NCBI RefSeq assembly: GCF_002723455.1
Contig: NZ_PDUS01000007.1
Span: forward strand, 518 to 64,517
Length of the DNA: 64,000 nt
Source of the DNA: Pseudoalteromonas sp. 3D05
Lineage (GTDB): Bacteria; Pseudomonadota; Gammaproteobacteria; Enterobacterales; Alteromonadaceae
Direction of reading: 5' to 3'
Shown: positions 28,313-37,336 of the stretch, in pieces
Position numbering within the stretch: position 1 is the first letter of the stretch
Layout: each line of letters opens with the position of its first letter
Made by a program: the position numbers and the translations under genes
The notes under the pieces: generated by a model
What the model was told of the DNA's origin: nothing
Seen by the model: the letters and a program-made list of their open reading frames with translations, nothing else
The model's database searches: none

Positions 28313-29206
28313 ATGGCGATACACTTTGGTGATTGGCAAGATGTAAAAGTTGCCTATGAAGTTGCGCGGTTAGGGACATTGACTGCCGCTGCGGAAAATT
28401 TGAACGTACACCACAGCACAGTGCTTAGGCGGATAAATAATTTAGAAAAGAATTTAAATGCACGACTGTTTCACCGCCATGCTCGAGGATATAAAGTCAC
28501 AGAAATCGGTGCAAAACTGTTCACTACTGCACAGGCTATTAATACCGACCTTGAGCGCTTACATAATGACATAATTGCAGCAGATAGCACTTTACGAGGC
28601 AGTTTATTGCTTACCACTGTAAGTGGTTTCATTGATGTACTGAGCGATGTGTGCGAGCAGTTTCAGAGTTTACACCCGCAAGTGCAGTTAGAAGTCATTC
28701 TTGACCAAAAACGTTTACGCTTAGATCATGGTCAAGCGCATATCGCAGTGCGTGCAGGTCCCCGGCCTGATGAAGGGGATTATATTGCTCAGCACTTAGC
28801 TCATTTGTCATCGGGCTTTTATGCATCTAAACGTTATATAGAGAAGCATGGGCTGCCTAAGTCATTAAAGCAGTTAGAGCTGCATAATTTTGTTTCGGGC
28901 GTAGCAGGTTACAATGCCAAGGTGCCTTACTTTGCTTGGGTGGATGAAAATATTCCCGCATCACAAGTTAAATTACGCGTGTCTGAAACCTCTGAAGCAA
29001 CACGCGCTATTGTGAAAGGATTAGGTATTGGTGGCTTACAACATGATGTGGCTGCGCAATACCCCGATTTAGTGCCAGTATTAGCGAGTGAGTTAAGTTG
29101 GCCTACCGATTTATGGTTAGTTACACATCATCTGGTACATCGTACAGCGAAGGTGCAGGCTTTTAGCCAACTTTTAAAAGCGTATTTTAAAGAGATAACT
29201 TCATAA
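28313..29206 (+). CDS. LysR-family transcriptional regulator
   Basis: A 297-residue LysR regulator. The N-terminal winged helix-turn-helix (KVAYEVARLGTLTAAAENLNVHHSTVLRRINNLEKNLNARLFHR) covers residues ~9-55; the rest is the periplasmic-binding-like effector domain with the usual LLLTTVSGF start at ~100. It is divergent from the FMN reductase, which it probably regulates. Its stop codon directly abuts the stop of the convergent norR gene (sequence TCATAA at 29201-29206). The effector is unknown. Confidence 0.92.
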   Translation: MAIHFGDWQDVKVAYEVARLGTLTAAAENLNVHHSTVLRRINNLEKNLNARLFHRHARGYKVTEIGAKLFTTAQAINTDLERLHNDIIAADSTLRGSLLLTTVSGFIDVLSDVCEQFQSLHPQVQLEVILDQKRLRLDHGQAHIAVRAGPRPDEGDYIAQHLAHLSSGFYASKRYIEKHGLPKSLKQLELHNFVSGVAGYNAKVPYFAWVDENIPASQVKLRVSETSEATRAIVKGLGIGGLQHDVAAQYPDLVPVLASELSWPTDLWLVTHHLVHRTAKVQAFSQLLKAYFKEITS

Positions 29207-30760
29207 CGATTTTTTAATTTCAATGCCGAGCCTTTTTGCCAGTCTGATTAAATTAGCGCGGTCAACACATAGAGTGCGTGCGGTCGCGGCCCAGTTAAAA
29301 TTATGCTGTTCAAGCTGCTGACTAACAAGGTTATGCGTAAAGGTATCTGTTGCTTGTTTTAATGACAGTTGCGGGCTATTTTCCGACACGGTGGTAGGTG
29401 TTGTAAGCAGAGCCTGAGTCTGTGTATTAAGGTTTAGCTCGCAGTGTTCAGCCTCTATAGTAATGATGGCCTGCTGCCATTGGCTTTGTTTGGCTTTTAA
29501 TGCTGCGCGGCTTATAACATGCTCTAACTCTCGAACATTGCCAGGCCAAGAGTATTGAGTTAATGTCAGCTGCGCCTCGACGCTCAGTTTTAGTTGCTTA
29601 ATGGCTAGTTTTCTGGCTGTTTTTTCGATAAAGAAACCGGCTAGAAGTACCACGTCGTTTTCACGTTGTTTTAATGTCGGTACATGTAAAGGATACACAC
29701 TGAGCCGGTGATATAAATCGGCCCTAAAGCGACCTTGTGCCACTTCATCTTTAAGATTACGGTTAGTTGCGGCGATCACACGTACATCAACATATTTTAT
29801 CTTATCTTCGCCGAGCGTTTGAATTTCACCACTTTGTAATACCCGCAGTAATTTACTTTGCATCGTAAGTGGTAATTCGCCTATTTCATCTAAGAATAAC
29901 GTGCCGCCGTCAGCAAGTTGAAACTTCCCTTGGCGTGCACTTTCCGCACCGGTAAACGCCCCTTTAGCATGACCAAAAAATTCACTTTCGGCGAGGTTTT
30001 CAGGTAATGAGGCACAGTTTAAGTGGATCAGAGGTTGCTGACTGCGCTTGGAATGTAAGTGTATATTGCGCGCAACCAGCTCTTTGCCAACTCCTGTATC
30101 ACCTTGTATCAATACGCTGAACTCAGAACTTGCAACCAGTTTTATGTCATTTCTTAACGTTTGCATTACTGGGCTGTGGCCAATAATTTCAACCCCATCT
30201 CGGGTGAGTGCTTCACGATTTAACTCTTGTACTAATGCATGACTATGTTGGGCATGATGTTGGTACTGCTGTAACAAAAGGGCGGTTTTTAACTGTGCTG
30301 CACACAGCTGACTAAGTATGGCGAGCTGTTGCATATCAAAGTCATCAAAGGCGTGGGCATTTAGGCTATCTAATGTAATCACCCCCAATAAAGTGTCGCC
30401 TTCTAATAATGGCATACCCAGGCAGGCATGTACGGGAATATCCCCTTCTTGAGGGTTAAGTAACCCATCATAAGGATCAGGTAACGAGCAATCTTGAGCA
30501 AATTGTAACGGTTGTCCTGAGCGACAAATAGCCTGTAAGCGGGGGTGATCGTTGATCACAAATCGTCTGCCTAATGTATCTGGCATTAAGCCATCGATGG
30601 CTACTGGTTTTAACACGTTGTTTTGACTAATAAGCAATGCAGTTGCATCACTGGAGACTACGCCTTTTACACACTCAATAATATGTTGATAGTGATTGGC
30701 TTGTGCCTTAATAGAGCCTAGCTGCAAAGCGGTGTTTAAAAGGACAGTAGTATCTATCAT
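29201..30760 (-). CDS. norR: nitric-oxide-responsive sigma-54 activator NorR
   Basis: A 519-residue enhancer-binding protein. A GAF domain (residues ~20-170, including YDGLLNPQEGDIPVHACLGMPLL) would bind NO via a mononuclear iron. The AAA+ domain has Walker A GDTGVGKE, the sigma-54-contacting loop GAFTGA and Walker B GGTLFLDEIGELP. A C-terminal helix-turn-helix (NFNWAATARTLCVDRANLIRLAKRLGI) ends the protein. Its promoter region is shared with the divergent orf-nnrS-hmp unit, which has NorR-type sites and a sigma-54 promoter. Pseudomonas FhpR, a close relative, likewise controls a flavohemoglobin. Confidence 0.93.
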   Translation of the reverse strand: MIDTTVLLNTALQLGSIKAQANHYQHIIECVKGVVSSDATALLISQNNVLKPVAIDGLMPDTLGRRFVINDHPRLQAICRSGQPLQFAQDCSLPDPYDGLLNPQEGDIPVHACLGMPLLEGDTLLGVITLDSLNAHAFDDFDMQQLAILSQLCAAQLKTALLLQQYQHHAQHSHALVQELNREALTRDGVEIIGHSPVMQTLRNDIKLVASSEFSVLIQGDTGVGKELVARNIHLHSKRSQQPLIHLNCASLPENLAESEFFGHAKGAFTGAESARQGKFQLADGGTLFLDEIGELPLTMQSKLLRVLQSGEIQTLGEDKIKYVDVRVIAATNRNLKDEVAQGRFRADLYHRLSVYPLHVPTLKQRENDVVLLAGFFIEKTARKLAIKQLKLSVEAQLTLTQYSWPGNVRELEHVISRAALKAKQSQWQQAIITIEAEHCELNLNTQTQALLTTPTTVSENSPQLSLKQATDTFTHNLVSQQLEQHNFNWAATARTLCVDRANLIRLAKRLGIEIKKSL

Positions 30761-30814
30761 GTCAATTTGACTCTAATGTGTTTTATTTTGTTTTTAATGG
30801 TGTGTCATTATGAC
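30761..30814 (+). promoter_or_regulatory. NorR-type enhancer sites
   Basis: Two copies of the NorR core GT-N7-AC: GTCAATTTGAC at 30761-30771 (touching the norR ATG) and GTCATTATGAC at 30804-30814. A degenerate third copy may start at 30821. They lie ~80-130 bp upstream of the start predicted from the sigma-54 promoter, the right range for an enhancer. Confidence 0.65.
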
Positions 30815-30867
30815 ATATAAGTCAATAATTAAATATTAAGGCACTGATAATTAATGACTTTAATTGT

Positions 30868-30884
30868 TGGCTCACTCTGTGCAA
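30868..30884 (+). promoter_or_regulatory. sigma-54 promoter of the orf-nnrS-hmp unit
   Basis: TGGCTCACTCTGTGCAA has the invariant GG (-24) and GC (-12) dinucleotides separated by exactly ten bases. It is 36 bp upstream of the first gene start and downstream of the NorR sites. Confidence 0.75.
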
Positions 30885-30919
30885 TACAAGGTGTATATCC
30901 ATAATGTACAGGGTGATTT

Positions 30920-31186
30920 ATGTCTTACTACAACACTGTTTGCAGCAACTTAGCCACAGATACTGATTTTTACCTGCGTTTATTAAGAGGCGCTAACTGG
31001 GCGCTTTTACTGAGTTGCCTGTCCCTTGGAGTGACTGTTTTATTTAGTTACCCGTTGGCTGATTTACTTTCAATTAAGCTGCAAATAGTGGCGCATATTT
31101 CCACTATTATCGCAGCGACTATTTTAAAAATTAGTTATGTGTTGCGCTGTATAGCATTAAGTAGCTTAGGTAGAGAGGTACGCTAA
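30920..31186 (+). CDS. small membrane protein in the nnrS-hmp unit
   Basis: An 88-residue protein with two hydrophobic helices (about residues 25-45 and 54-75). Both ends are polar. The start has AGGGTGA upstream and the stop shares a base with the nnrS start (TAATG), so it is translationally coupled to nnrS. I do not recognise a named family. Because it is the first gene behind a NorR/sigma-54 promoter, it should be induced by nitric oxide. Confidence 0.75.
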   Translation: MSYYNTVCSNLATDTDFYLRLLRGANWALLLSCLSLGVTVLFSYPLADLLSIKLQIVAHISTIIAATILKISYVLRCIALSSLGREVR

Positions 31187-32418
31187 TGCGCCCAATAAAT
31201 TTAACTGAGCCGGCGGCTGAAAATGTGCGTTTTTATCAAATTAGTCAATGGCCAATCTGGAACCTCGCTTTTCGCCCTGCTTTCTTAGGTGCGGGCTTGC
31301 TTGCCCTTTTTTCTATTGGCTATTGGTTACTTATTTTAACTGGGTATGCAAATTGGCAGTTAAGTATGCCTGCAACATTCTGGCACGCTCATGAAATGAT
31401 GTTTGGTTTTGCAGGTTTTGTTGCTGTAGGTTTTTTATTAACCGCGGCTCAAACCTGGACCGGCGTGCCTAGTATCAGTGGATGGCGTTTGATGGGATTA
31501 ACCTTGATTTGGTTAACAGCGCGCGGTGCATTTTTCATCTCAATTCCAGGTGTTAGCGATATTAATGTATATCTGGTAATTGGATTACAGTTTTTATGGT
31601 GGCTTGGCGCTATTATCGTTTTAGCCAACATGCTGATTGCGGCTAAAAGTAACAATAACTATGTATTCCTATTTATGCTCAGTGCGCTAGCAGCTTTAAA
31701 TATTTCCTATCTATGGTTAGTCAATTTACAAAAGAGTGCCTTGGCATTATCAATCGTTGATACCGCCATCTTAGTAATGACGATATTAGTTGGGGTCATT
31801 GCCGGGCGTGTTGTGCCCTTTTTTACAGCACGAGGCTTAGAGCTCAGCGAGCAAGTGCGCTCGCCCCGATTAGATAAAATATTGCTGTATTGCGCGGTGC
31901 TGGGTGTCTCTGCTTTTTTCATTAGTCAGGTATTTGTGAGCAGTTTAAACCCCGGTTGGATAATGAGCGCCGTGGCTGCTTTGCACTTAACTCGCTCCTT
32001 TATATGGTGGAATAAGAAGGTATTTACAGTGCCGCTTTTGTGGTCACTGCATGTGTCTTATTTTGCTTTGGGTGTGGGTTTAACCTTAGTTGCCCTGAGC
32101 TTTTTCAGTTCAATTATCTTATTTAGCGACGCGCTGCATATGATCACTATCGGCACGATTAGCATGATGATTTTAGCCATGATGAGTCGTGTATCACTGG
32201 GTCATACAGGCCGTTCTCTTTGTGTTCCACACGCTATATCGGCTGCGTTCATTTTAATGATTATTGCGGCGATAACTCGTTCATTACTTCCCACCGTCAT
32301 TGGCTCATCTACTGCGTGGCAGCTTAGCGCATTATGTTGGCTGGTGGCATTTTTATTGTTCTTGCTCCATTTCACACCTATTTTGACACAGCGTCGTGTT
32401 GATGGGCGTCGGGGTTAA
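31186..32418 (+). CDS. nnrS: NnrS family membrane protein
   Basis: A 410-residue polytopic membrane protein of the NnrS family with about twelve transmembrane helices. The family motifs RPAFLGAG near residue 26, WHAHEMMFGFAGFVAVGFLLTA near residue 66 and the RVVPFFTARGL segment near residue 208 are all clear. NnrS is a haem- and copper-containing protein that protects iron-sulfur enzymes and metabolism against nitric oxide. It is between a small membrane protein and hmp in a NorR-controlled unit. Confidence 0.94.
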   Translation: MRPINLTEPAAENVRFYQISQWPIWNLAFRPAFLGAGLLALFSIGYWLLILTGYANWQLSMPATFWHAHEMMFGFAGFVAVGFLLTAAQTWTGVPSISGWRLMGLTLIWLTARGAFFISIPGVSDINVYLVIGLQFLWWLGAIIVLANMLIAAKSNNNYVFLFMLSALAALNISYLWLVNLQKSALALSIVDTAILVMTILVGVIAGRVVPFFTARGLELSEQVRSPRLDKILLYCAVLGVSAFFISQVFVSSLNPGWIMSAVAALHLTRSFIWWNKKVFTVPLLWSLHVSYFALGVGLTLVALSFFSSIILFSDALHMITIGTISMMILAMMSRVSLGHTGRSLCVPHAISAAFILMIIAAITRSLLPTVIGSSTAWQLSALCWLVAFLLFLLHFTPILTQRRVDGRRG

Positions 32419-32445
32419 TTTTTTTAAGTTATTAGGAAACGTAGT

Positions 32446-33627
32446 ATGTTATCTGAAAAAACCATTTCGATTGTAAAAAGTACAGCACCTTTACTGGCCC
32501 AAGCAGGGACAGTTGTGACAGAACATTTTTATAATCGGCTATTTAGTCACAACCCTGAGTTACAGCATATTTTTAATATGGCCAATCAACGCAGCGGCCG
32601 TCAGCAGTTTGCATTATTTAATGCGTTAGCTGCGTATGCACAACACATTGATAACTTAGATGTGTTAAAAGAGGCATTAGCACGAATTAATCATAAACAT
32701 GCCAGTATGCATATCTTGCCTGAGCACTACCCCATTGTGGGTGGGCATTTGATTGGCACCTTAAAAGAGCTATTACCTGAGCAGTTCACCGCTGAAGTGG
32801 AGTACGCTTGGCGCGAGGCGTATGCTTTACTTGCTGATATTTGTATAACCGAAGAGGCCGCACTTTACGAGCACAGTAAAACTAAACATGGAGGTTGGTC
32901 AGGCACACGTCCATTTGTTATTAAAGAAAAACACATTGAGTCTGCGTTAGTCACCAGCTTTATACTTGCGCCGATTGATAACAAGGCGGTAATAACTCAT
33001 AAACCTGGGCAGTATTTAGGTATTAAAGTTAAACCTAATGACATGCAATATAATGAAATTAGACAATATTCTATTTCTCAACAAAGTAATACACAGAACT
33101 ACCGAATCAGTGTGAAAAAAGAATGCTTACCGGGTCCTGGTATTGTTTCCAACTACTTACACTCACTTGATGTGGGTAATACTGTAGAGCTGTTTCCGCC
33201 AGCTGGTGATTTCTTTTTAAAAGACAGTAAAAAACCAACAGTGCTAATTTCGGCTGGTGTTGGTCAAACTCCTATGCTCGCGATGCTGCAAACATTATTA
33301 CAGGATGAAGTGAGCCCAAACACCTTTTATTTACACGCCTGTGAAAATGCAGAGCATCATGCGTTTGCCGATTATTTAACAGATCTTGCTGCCGTGCATT
33401 CCTCTTTAAAGCATTACACTTGGTATAATAAAGAAACTAAGGATGAAGTGTTCAGAGGGTTAATGAATATAAGCACTGTTGCAGATCAACTTCCATTGCT
33501 AGAAGGCGATTTTTACCTATGTGGCCCAACAGGTTTTATGGCAGCAATTAAGCAACAGTTGCTTGCTTTAAACGTTGATGCTGAGCGCATACATTACGAG
33601 GTGTTTGGTCCACACCAAGCGCTTTAA
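32446..33627 (+). CDS. hmp: flavohemoglobin, nitric oxide dioxygenase
   Basis: A 393-residue flavohemoglobin that converts NO and O2 to nitrate with NAD(P)H. The globin domain (1-~140) has the distal-side region EHFYNRLFSHNPEL and the proximal histidine in INHKHASMHILPEHY (~85). The FAD domain follows with RQYSISQ and the NAD domain with LISAGVGQTPMLAML, FYLHACENAEHHAF and YLCGPTGFMAAIKQQL. The C-terminal YEVFGPH matches the enzyme's end. It is the last gene of the NorR/sigma-54 unit and is followed by a terminator. Confidence 0.96.
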   Translation: MLSEKTISIVKSTAPLLAQAGTVVTEHFYNRLFSHNPELQHIFNMANQRSGRQQFALFNALAAYAQHIDNLDVLKEALARINHKHASMHILPEHYPIVGGHLIGTLKELLPEQFTAEVEYAWREAYALLADICITEEAALYEHSKTKHGGWSGTRPFVIKEKHIESALVTSFILAPIDNKAVITHKPGQYLGIKVKPNDMQYNEIRQYSISQQSNTQNYRISVKKECLPGPGIVSNYLHSLDVGNTVELFPPAGDFFLKDSKKPTVLISAGVGQTPMLAMLQTLLQDEVSPNTFYLHACENAEHHAFADYLTDLAAVHSSLKHYTWYNKETKDEVFRGLMNISTVADQLPLLEGDFYLCGPTGFMAAIKQQLLALNVDAERIHYEVFGPHQAL

Positions 33628-33639
33628 TCCGCTTATAGT

Positions 33640-33664
33640 AAAAAGGCGCTTAATGCGCCTTTTT
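33640..33664. terminator. bidirectional terminator after hmp
   Basis: AAAAAGGCGC-TTAAT-GCGCCTTTTT, a perfect 10-bp stem with A and T runs, shared by hmp (plus) and the lipoprotein gene at 33669 (minus). Confidence 0.9.
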
Positions 33665-33668
33665 GGTT

Positions 33669-34040
33669 TTAAATAACTTCACATTCGACATTGCTAAGTG
33701 GAATACTCAGTTGTTTTTTAGGGTAAAATAAAAAGCATTGCTCCCCTGATTTTTGCAAGACAAACTTTTCTGAAGGGATGTTATGTGCGCCCATGATAGG
33801 CATGCCATCAGGGCCTTTAGTCGTGCCGTGATCTATCAAAAGCTGTGCGCTTTTAGTAAATACATCATCCGCAAGAGTCACTAAAGGACCACCTTTTGCA
33901 GTTTGAATTGCTTGTTGCAGCTGTGTAACAATGCCCGGATTTACTCGTGTTAGAGTTGCATCTTGAGGCTCTAAAGCCTGTGTGCTGTTGCATCCGGTTA
34001 GTATTACTGCGCAAACAGCACTTAGCATGTATTTAGTCAT
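33669..34040 (-). CDS. small lipoprotein of unknown function
   Basis: A 123-residue lipoprotein with a signal peptide ending in the lipobox ILTGC (Cys ~18) and the mature start NSTQALEPQD. The mature sequence contains TAKGGPLVTLADDVFTKSAQLLIDHG and a pair of cysteines (EQCFLF, VECEVI) near the end. No recognised family. Start ATG 34040 is preferred over 34046 because AGGGG lies 7 nt before it but touches the other. It overlaps the stop of the S41 protease gene by 8 bp, so the two are expressed together. Confidence 0.65.
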   Translation of the reverse strand: MTKYMLSAVCAVILTGCNSTQALEPQDATLTRVNPGIVTQLQQAIQTAKGGPLVTLADDVFTKSAQLLIDHGTTKGPDGMPIMGAHNIPSEKFVLQKSGEQCFLFYPKKQLSIPLSNVECEVI

Positions 34041-35664
34041 TTGCATCCCCTGTACTAGGCCAGGTTAAATCCATATTTGTGTTGTAAAGCGACTGAGGTA
34101 TCTCAAGCGATAAACCAGTTTCATTACTTGGTGAATAGCTGGCAGGTTGTTGTTTTGCATTTTGTGGCACTTCAGGGCAGCCATTATTTGTAATATGGTA
34201 TAACGCCGTCGATAGCAGTGCTTCGTTTGTATCACCTAGTTGATGATCAAAGTCATCAGCAATAGGGCAGCCTTTAACATCAGCTGAAAACTGGGGTGAA
34301 GGGGTGGGTGTTAAACCATCTGAATATTCACCAAAGCCCTTGTAATTAGCACCACTAAACTGAATCGTGTAGTAAGTAGTTGCACAGTTGTGTGTAGGCG
34401 TAAAACCATAAGGTTTACCACATGTTGTATCACCAATTAATACCACTTCAACATCAATCCCTTTCAAGCCATTAATAAAGGCTTCAGAGGCAGAGCAGGT
34501 ACCTGATGTACTCAACACATAAACTTTTGATAGATTTAAATCAGGTAAAAGTATTTGCTTGCCTTCAAATGTTGAGTAATCAATTTCTTGATTAATGAAT
34601 GACAAAGGTAGTTCTTGTGGTAGCTTGTCATTCTGAATGGTTTGATAATAGTAAAAATCTTCGGTGTTAGCAGGGCCAGCAACCATGTAAGCTAATTGTG
34701 ATGACATGGCTAACAAACCACCGCCGTTGTATCTAAAGTCGATGACTAATTCGTCGACTTGATCAGCCTTAAACTTATTAACGGCATCGATTAAACCTTC
34801 TTGTGCAACACCGATATGGCTATTGAACTGCATGTAACCGACACGTGTATTGTTTTGTGTAGTAAACGTATTTACGTTCTGTACCGGGGTTTTGGCGATA
34901 TTACCCGCAGTAATAGTGATTGATTTTTCAGTCCCATCATTACTGCGCACTCTAAAGTTATGAGCTTCGCCAGCCGTTGGGCCAAACAAAATACTATTGA
35001 GCGAGTCAATTCCATCTTGAGTGTTGGTATCTATGCTTACATCATCTACAGAGAGAACGGTATCGCCACGTTGGATCCCTGCATTCTGAGCAGGTGAATT
35101 ATCTTCAAGATAGGCAACTCTTAACACTCTTGGTGGCGTATTTGAAATAAATGACCAGTTAATGCCGTAACCTGATACCACACCTGATTGTGCTTCTTTG
35201 TAAAAGTCTTCTGTTGGTTCGCTGTAATGAAAGTTATCTTTCTTAGCACCAGAATCTGTGGTTTGCTCAGTTTTTAATTGTGCAAAATATGCCGCGACAG
35301 TATCAAAGCTTTCAGGGTTTTTGTCTGTGATTTCATCATACCAAAGGTATGTTTCATCACTCCAAGAGCGCAGCCACATTTTTTCTGTCAGCGTGGAGCC
35401 CGCTTTATCAGGGTATGGTTGATTATTATTGTATGGATCGTTGCCTGTGCGTGGCACATCACATTGATTCTTAAAGGTACTTGATGCGTCAAATTCACCC
35501 GCAACCCATTCAACCTCATTAGACTGTGGTGGCGGTGTTACCACATTGGTAGAGTCTGTATCATTTGAATCTTTATTTAGGCTACCGCCGCCTCCACATG
35601 CTGTAATTGCAAGGCCAGAAAAAGCAATGAGAATAGCAGTAGAGATTCTTTTTTTATTAAACAT
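34033..35664 (-). CDS. S41-family (C-terminal processing) peptidase lipoprotein with PDZ domain
   Basis: A 543-residue lipoprotein. A signal peptide with lipobox ITACGGGGS starts it. After a ~110-residue N-terminal region (KMWLRSWSDETYLWYDEI, the usual S41 N-terminal helix) a PDZ domain (~170-255: VLRVAYLEDNSPAQNAGIQRGDTVLSVD) presents substrates, and the protease domain follows with LVIDFRYNGGG and the nucleophile region STSGTCSASEAFINGL. Several extra cysteines suggest disulfides. Family members cleave C-terminal peptides or act on envelope proteins. Co-expressed with the small lipoprotein behind it. Confidence 0.88.
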   Translation of the reverse strand: MFNKKRISTAILIAFSGLAITACGGGGSLNKDSNDTDSTNVVTPPPQSNEVEWVAGEFDASSTFKNQCDVPRTGNDPYNNNQPYPDKAGSTLTEKMWLRSWSDETYLWYDEITDKNPESFDTVAAYFAQLKTEQTTDSGAKKDNFHYSEPTEDFYKEAQSGVVSGYGINWSFISNTPPRVLRVAYLEDNSPAQNAGIQRGDTVLSVDDVSIDTNTQDGIDSLNSILFGPTAGEAHNFRVRSNDGTEKSITITAGNIAKTPVQNVNTFTTQNNTRVGYMQFNSHIGVAQEGLIDAVNKFKADQVDELVIDFRYNGGGLLAMSSQLAYMVAGPANTEDFYYYQTIQNDKLPQELPLSFINQEIDYSTFEGKQILLPDLNLSKVYVLSTSGTCSASEAFINGLKGIDVEVVLIGDTTCGKPYGFTPTHNCATTYYTIQFSGANYKGFGEYSDGLTPTPSPQFSADVKGCPIADDFDHQLGDTNEALLSTALYHITNNGCPEVPQNAKQQPASYSPSNETGLSLEIPQSLYNTNMDLTWPSTGDAND

Positions 35665-35732
35665 ACTTAGTTACGTTCCTGTAAATACTTGTTTCGAAAA
35701 TATCAATACAGCCCAAGATAGGCAACAAAAAT

Positions 35733-35751
35733 ATGTTTATAATGTAAACAT
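35733..35751 (-). promoter_or_regulatory. operator-like inverted repeat upstream of the S41 peptidase gene
   Basis: ATGTTTA-TAATG-TAAACAT, 7-bp perfect arms with a 5-bp spacer, lies 69 bp upstream of the S41 peptidase start and 9 bp beyond the end of endA. It could be a regulator site; no regulator is assigned. Confidence 0.3.
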
Positions 35752-35759
35752 TTGTAGAG

Positions 35760-36413
35760 TTAAAGATGCTGAGAATTTTTGGTTTGCGCTAAACTCTGGT
35801 TTTGCCATGCTCTAAATAACTGCTGTTGCTTATTAGATATTTTTAATCCGTAGGTTTTTTGCATGTAAAAGTATGCATCTGCGATACGCTTTCGTGAATA
35901 AGCGGGTGGCTCAACAACTCGTTGTTTAAAATTAACTTTTACCTGACAGTTACCATATTGTGTGGCGCTACCTGCAATCATACCAAAGCGATAATTCGAC
36001 CTATCAGCGTTAATCTCACCGATTGCAGGCGCAAGGTTATTAATATCGGCTTCCATTTTTCTAAATTGGGCACTGGTTTTCACGCAGTTTTTTCGCCCGC
36101 CATTTTGCCAGCACTGTAACTGGTGGCCAAACTCCCATGCTGGGACTATATGCTCCCATTCAATTCGCACTGCTCGCGCGTTCGGTTTGCCTGAACGAGT
36201 CACGGCATTGCGCGGTATATAACCGCACGCATTTGGATCGGGTATTAGCTTTTTACCTTGGCGCTTTATATCACAACCACAGTAAATACTTTTGGCATCA
36301 CTGGGTAACGTTTTTATTAAATGTCTTTTTGCTGTTGAGAAGCGAGTAAATTGCTCGCTGTGGAGGTTAAAGCTTACAAGTGAAGCTATCAGCGCAATAA
36401 TAAAGTAAGGCAT
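35760..36413 (-). CDS. endA: extracellular/periplasmic endonuclease I
   Basis: A 217-residue secreted DNase of the endonuclease I family. A signal peptide of ~20 residues is followed by the catalytic core: RIEWEHIVPAWEFGHQLQCW holds the catalytic histidine and metal ligands, and NNLAPAIGEINADRSNYRFGM is the conserved C-terminal half. Multiple cysteines (YCGCDI, ACGY, QCW, NCVK, NCQV) support disulfides, normal for this family. It degrades DNA outside the cytoplasm. The ATG at 36413 fits the signal peptide better than a TTG at 36419. Gene stands alone. Confidence 0.93.
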   Translation of the reverse strand: MPYFIIALIASLVSFNLHSEQFTRFSTAKRHLIKTLPSDAKSIYCGCDIKRQGKKLIPDPNACGYIPRNAVTRSGKPNARAVRIEWEHIVPAWEFGHQLQCWQNGGRKNCVKTSAQFRKMEADINNLAPAIGEINADRSNYRFGMIAGSATQYGNCQVKVNFKQRVVEPPAYSRKRIADAYFYMQKTYGLKISNKQQQLFRAWQNQSLAQTKNSQHL

Positions 36414-36485
36414 ATCCAATCATTTTAGTGAACTACAGGATACGCCATTTTAGAGTGATTAATCTAATGGGTAAATAATGAATTA

Positions 36486-37202
36486 TTAGGAGCTTATTCT
36501 AGGTTGTCTACGGTTGCGTAAACGCACATTTTGAAACAATAGAACAAAGCCAGTTAAACAAAATAAAACACTGCTTGCAGAGAAGCTAATCAATAATGGA
36601 TTATTAAAGTCTTCGCGTTCATCGTAGTCCATTATGTGCAACATCCAAAAAAAGTCGAAAATTCTCCATATTGTGCTGCGAACTGTGATTACTTTACCAC
36701 TATCTGCCCATAAATAGAGTGTTGTATTAAAAGTGTCGTTAAAACTCACTTGCCATATATTTTCTTTGTAGCCAACTTCTCGAGGCCCTGTTTCAAGTAG
36801 ATTTATCGTATTAATCTCAGCGTCAATTAGTAGGTGGGCTTTTGCATTTGCAGTAATTTGTTTTTTATTGGGGTTACTAAATGGTTGCCCCGATACCCCA
36901 TCAAAATGGTGCTCTTTTGTGTCAGTTTTTAGCGTAATGATTGGGGTGTTTAAAAAATGAGAATAGGTAATCTGTTTAGGCTGTTTGACTTGAGCAACTA
37001 TTTTGTCGAGCGATGCTGGGTAATCTGCTTGAGTAAATGGATTATCGATAGCTCGAGTTGCCAAATGCTTACCATGAACTTTTTCAAGCGGAATAGCGCT
37101 CATGACTAAACCACCTAATAGCCATGCAAAAATTTGCAAAGCAAGAATGTATCCAAGCCATTTATGATATTTACGAGCGTGCTTAAAAATACGTTTATTC
37201 AT
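36486..37202 (-). CDS. PepSY-domain membrane protein
   Basis: A 238-residue membrane protein. The N-terminus KHARKYHKWLGYILALQIFAWLLGGLVMS is a PepSY-associated transmembrane helix; a periplasmic part holds a PepSY-like domain (about residues 100-150, HLLIDAEINTINLLETG), and a second helix (SASSVLFCLTGFVLLFQNV) ends it. FFWMLHIMDYDEREDFNNPLL before the last helix is typical of PepSY proteins linked to metal uptake or reduction. Start 37202 is chosen by the family N-terminus. Precise function unknown. Confidence 0.75.
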   Translation of the reverse strand: MNKRIFKHARKYHKWLGYILALQIFAWLLGGLVMSAIPLEKVHGKHLATRAIDNPFTQADYPASLDKIVAQVKQPKQITYSHFLNTPIITLKTDTKEHHFDGVSGQPFSNPNKKQITANAKAHLLIDAEINTINLLETGPREVGYKENIWQVSFNDTFNTTLYLWADSGKVITVRSTIWRIFDFFWMLHIMDYDEREDFNNPLLISFSASSVLFCLTGFVLLFQNVRLRNRRQPRISS

Positions 37203-37336
37203 CAAGAACTCATTTGTTATTATTTTTTTGTGCAGTATTTTACAAAGTATACAGTGTTTGACCATGTGGCAAATTGTCGCAGTAGGGCTAGATACGTAGG
37301 TGATGGTCTAATTTGCAAGGGATAGGGTTTGGTATA

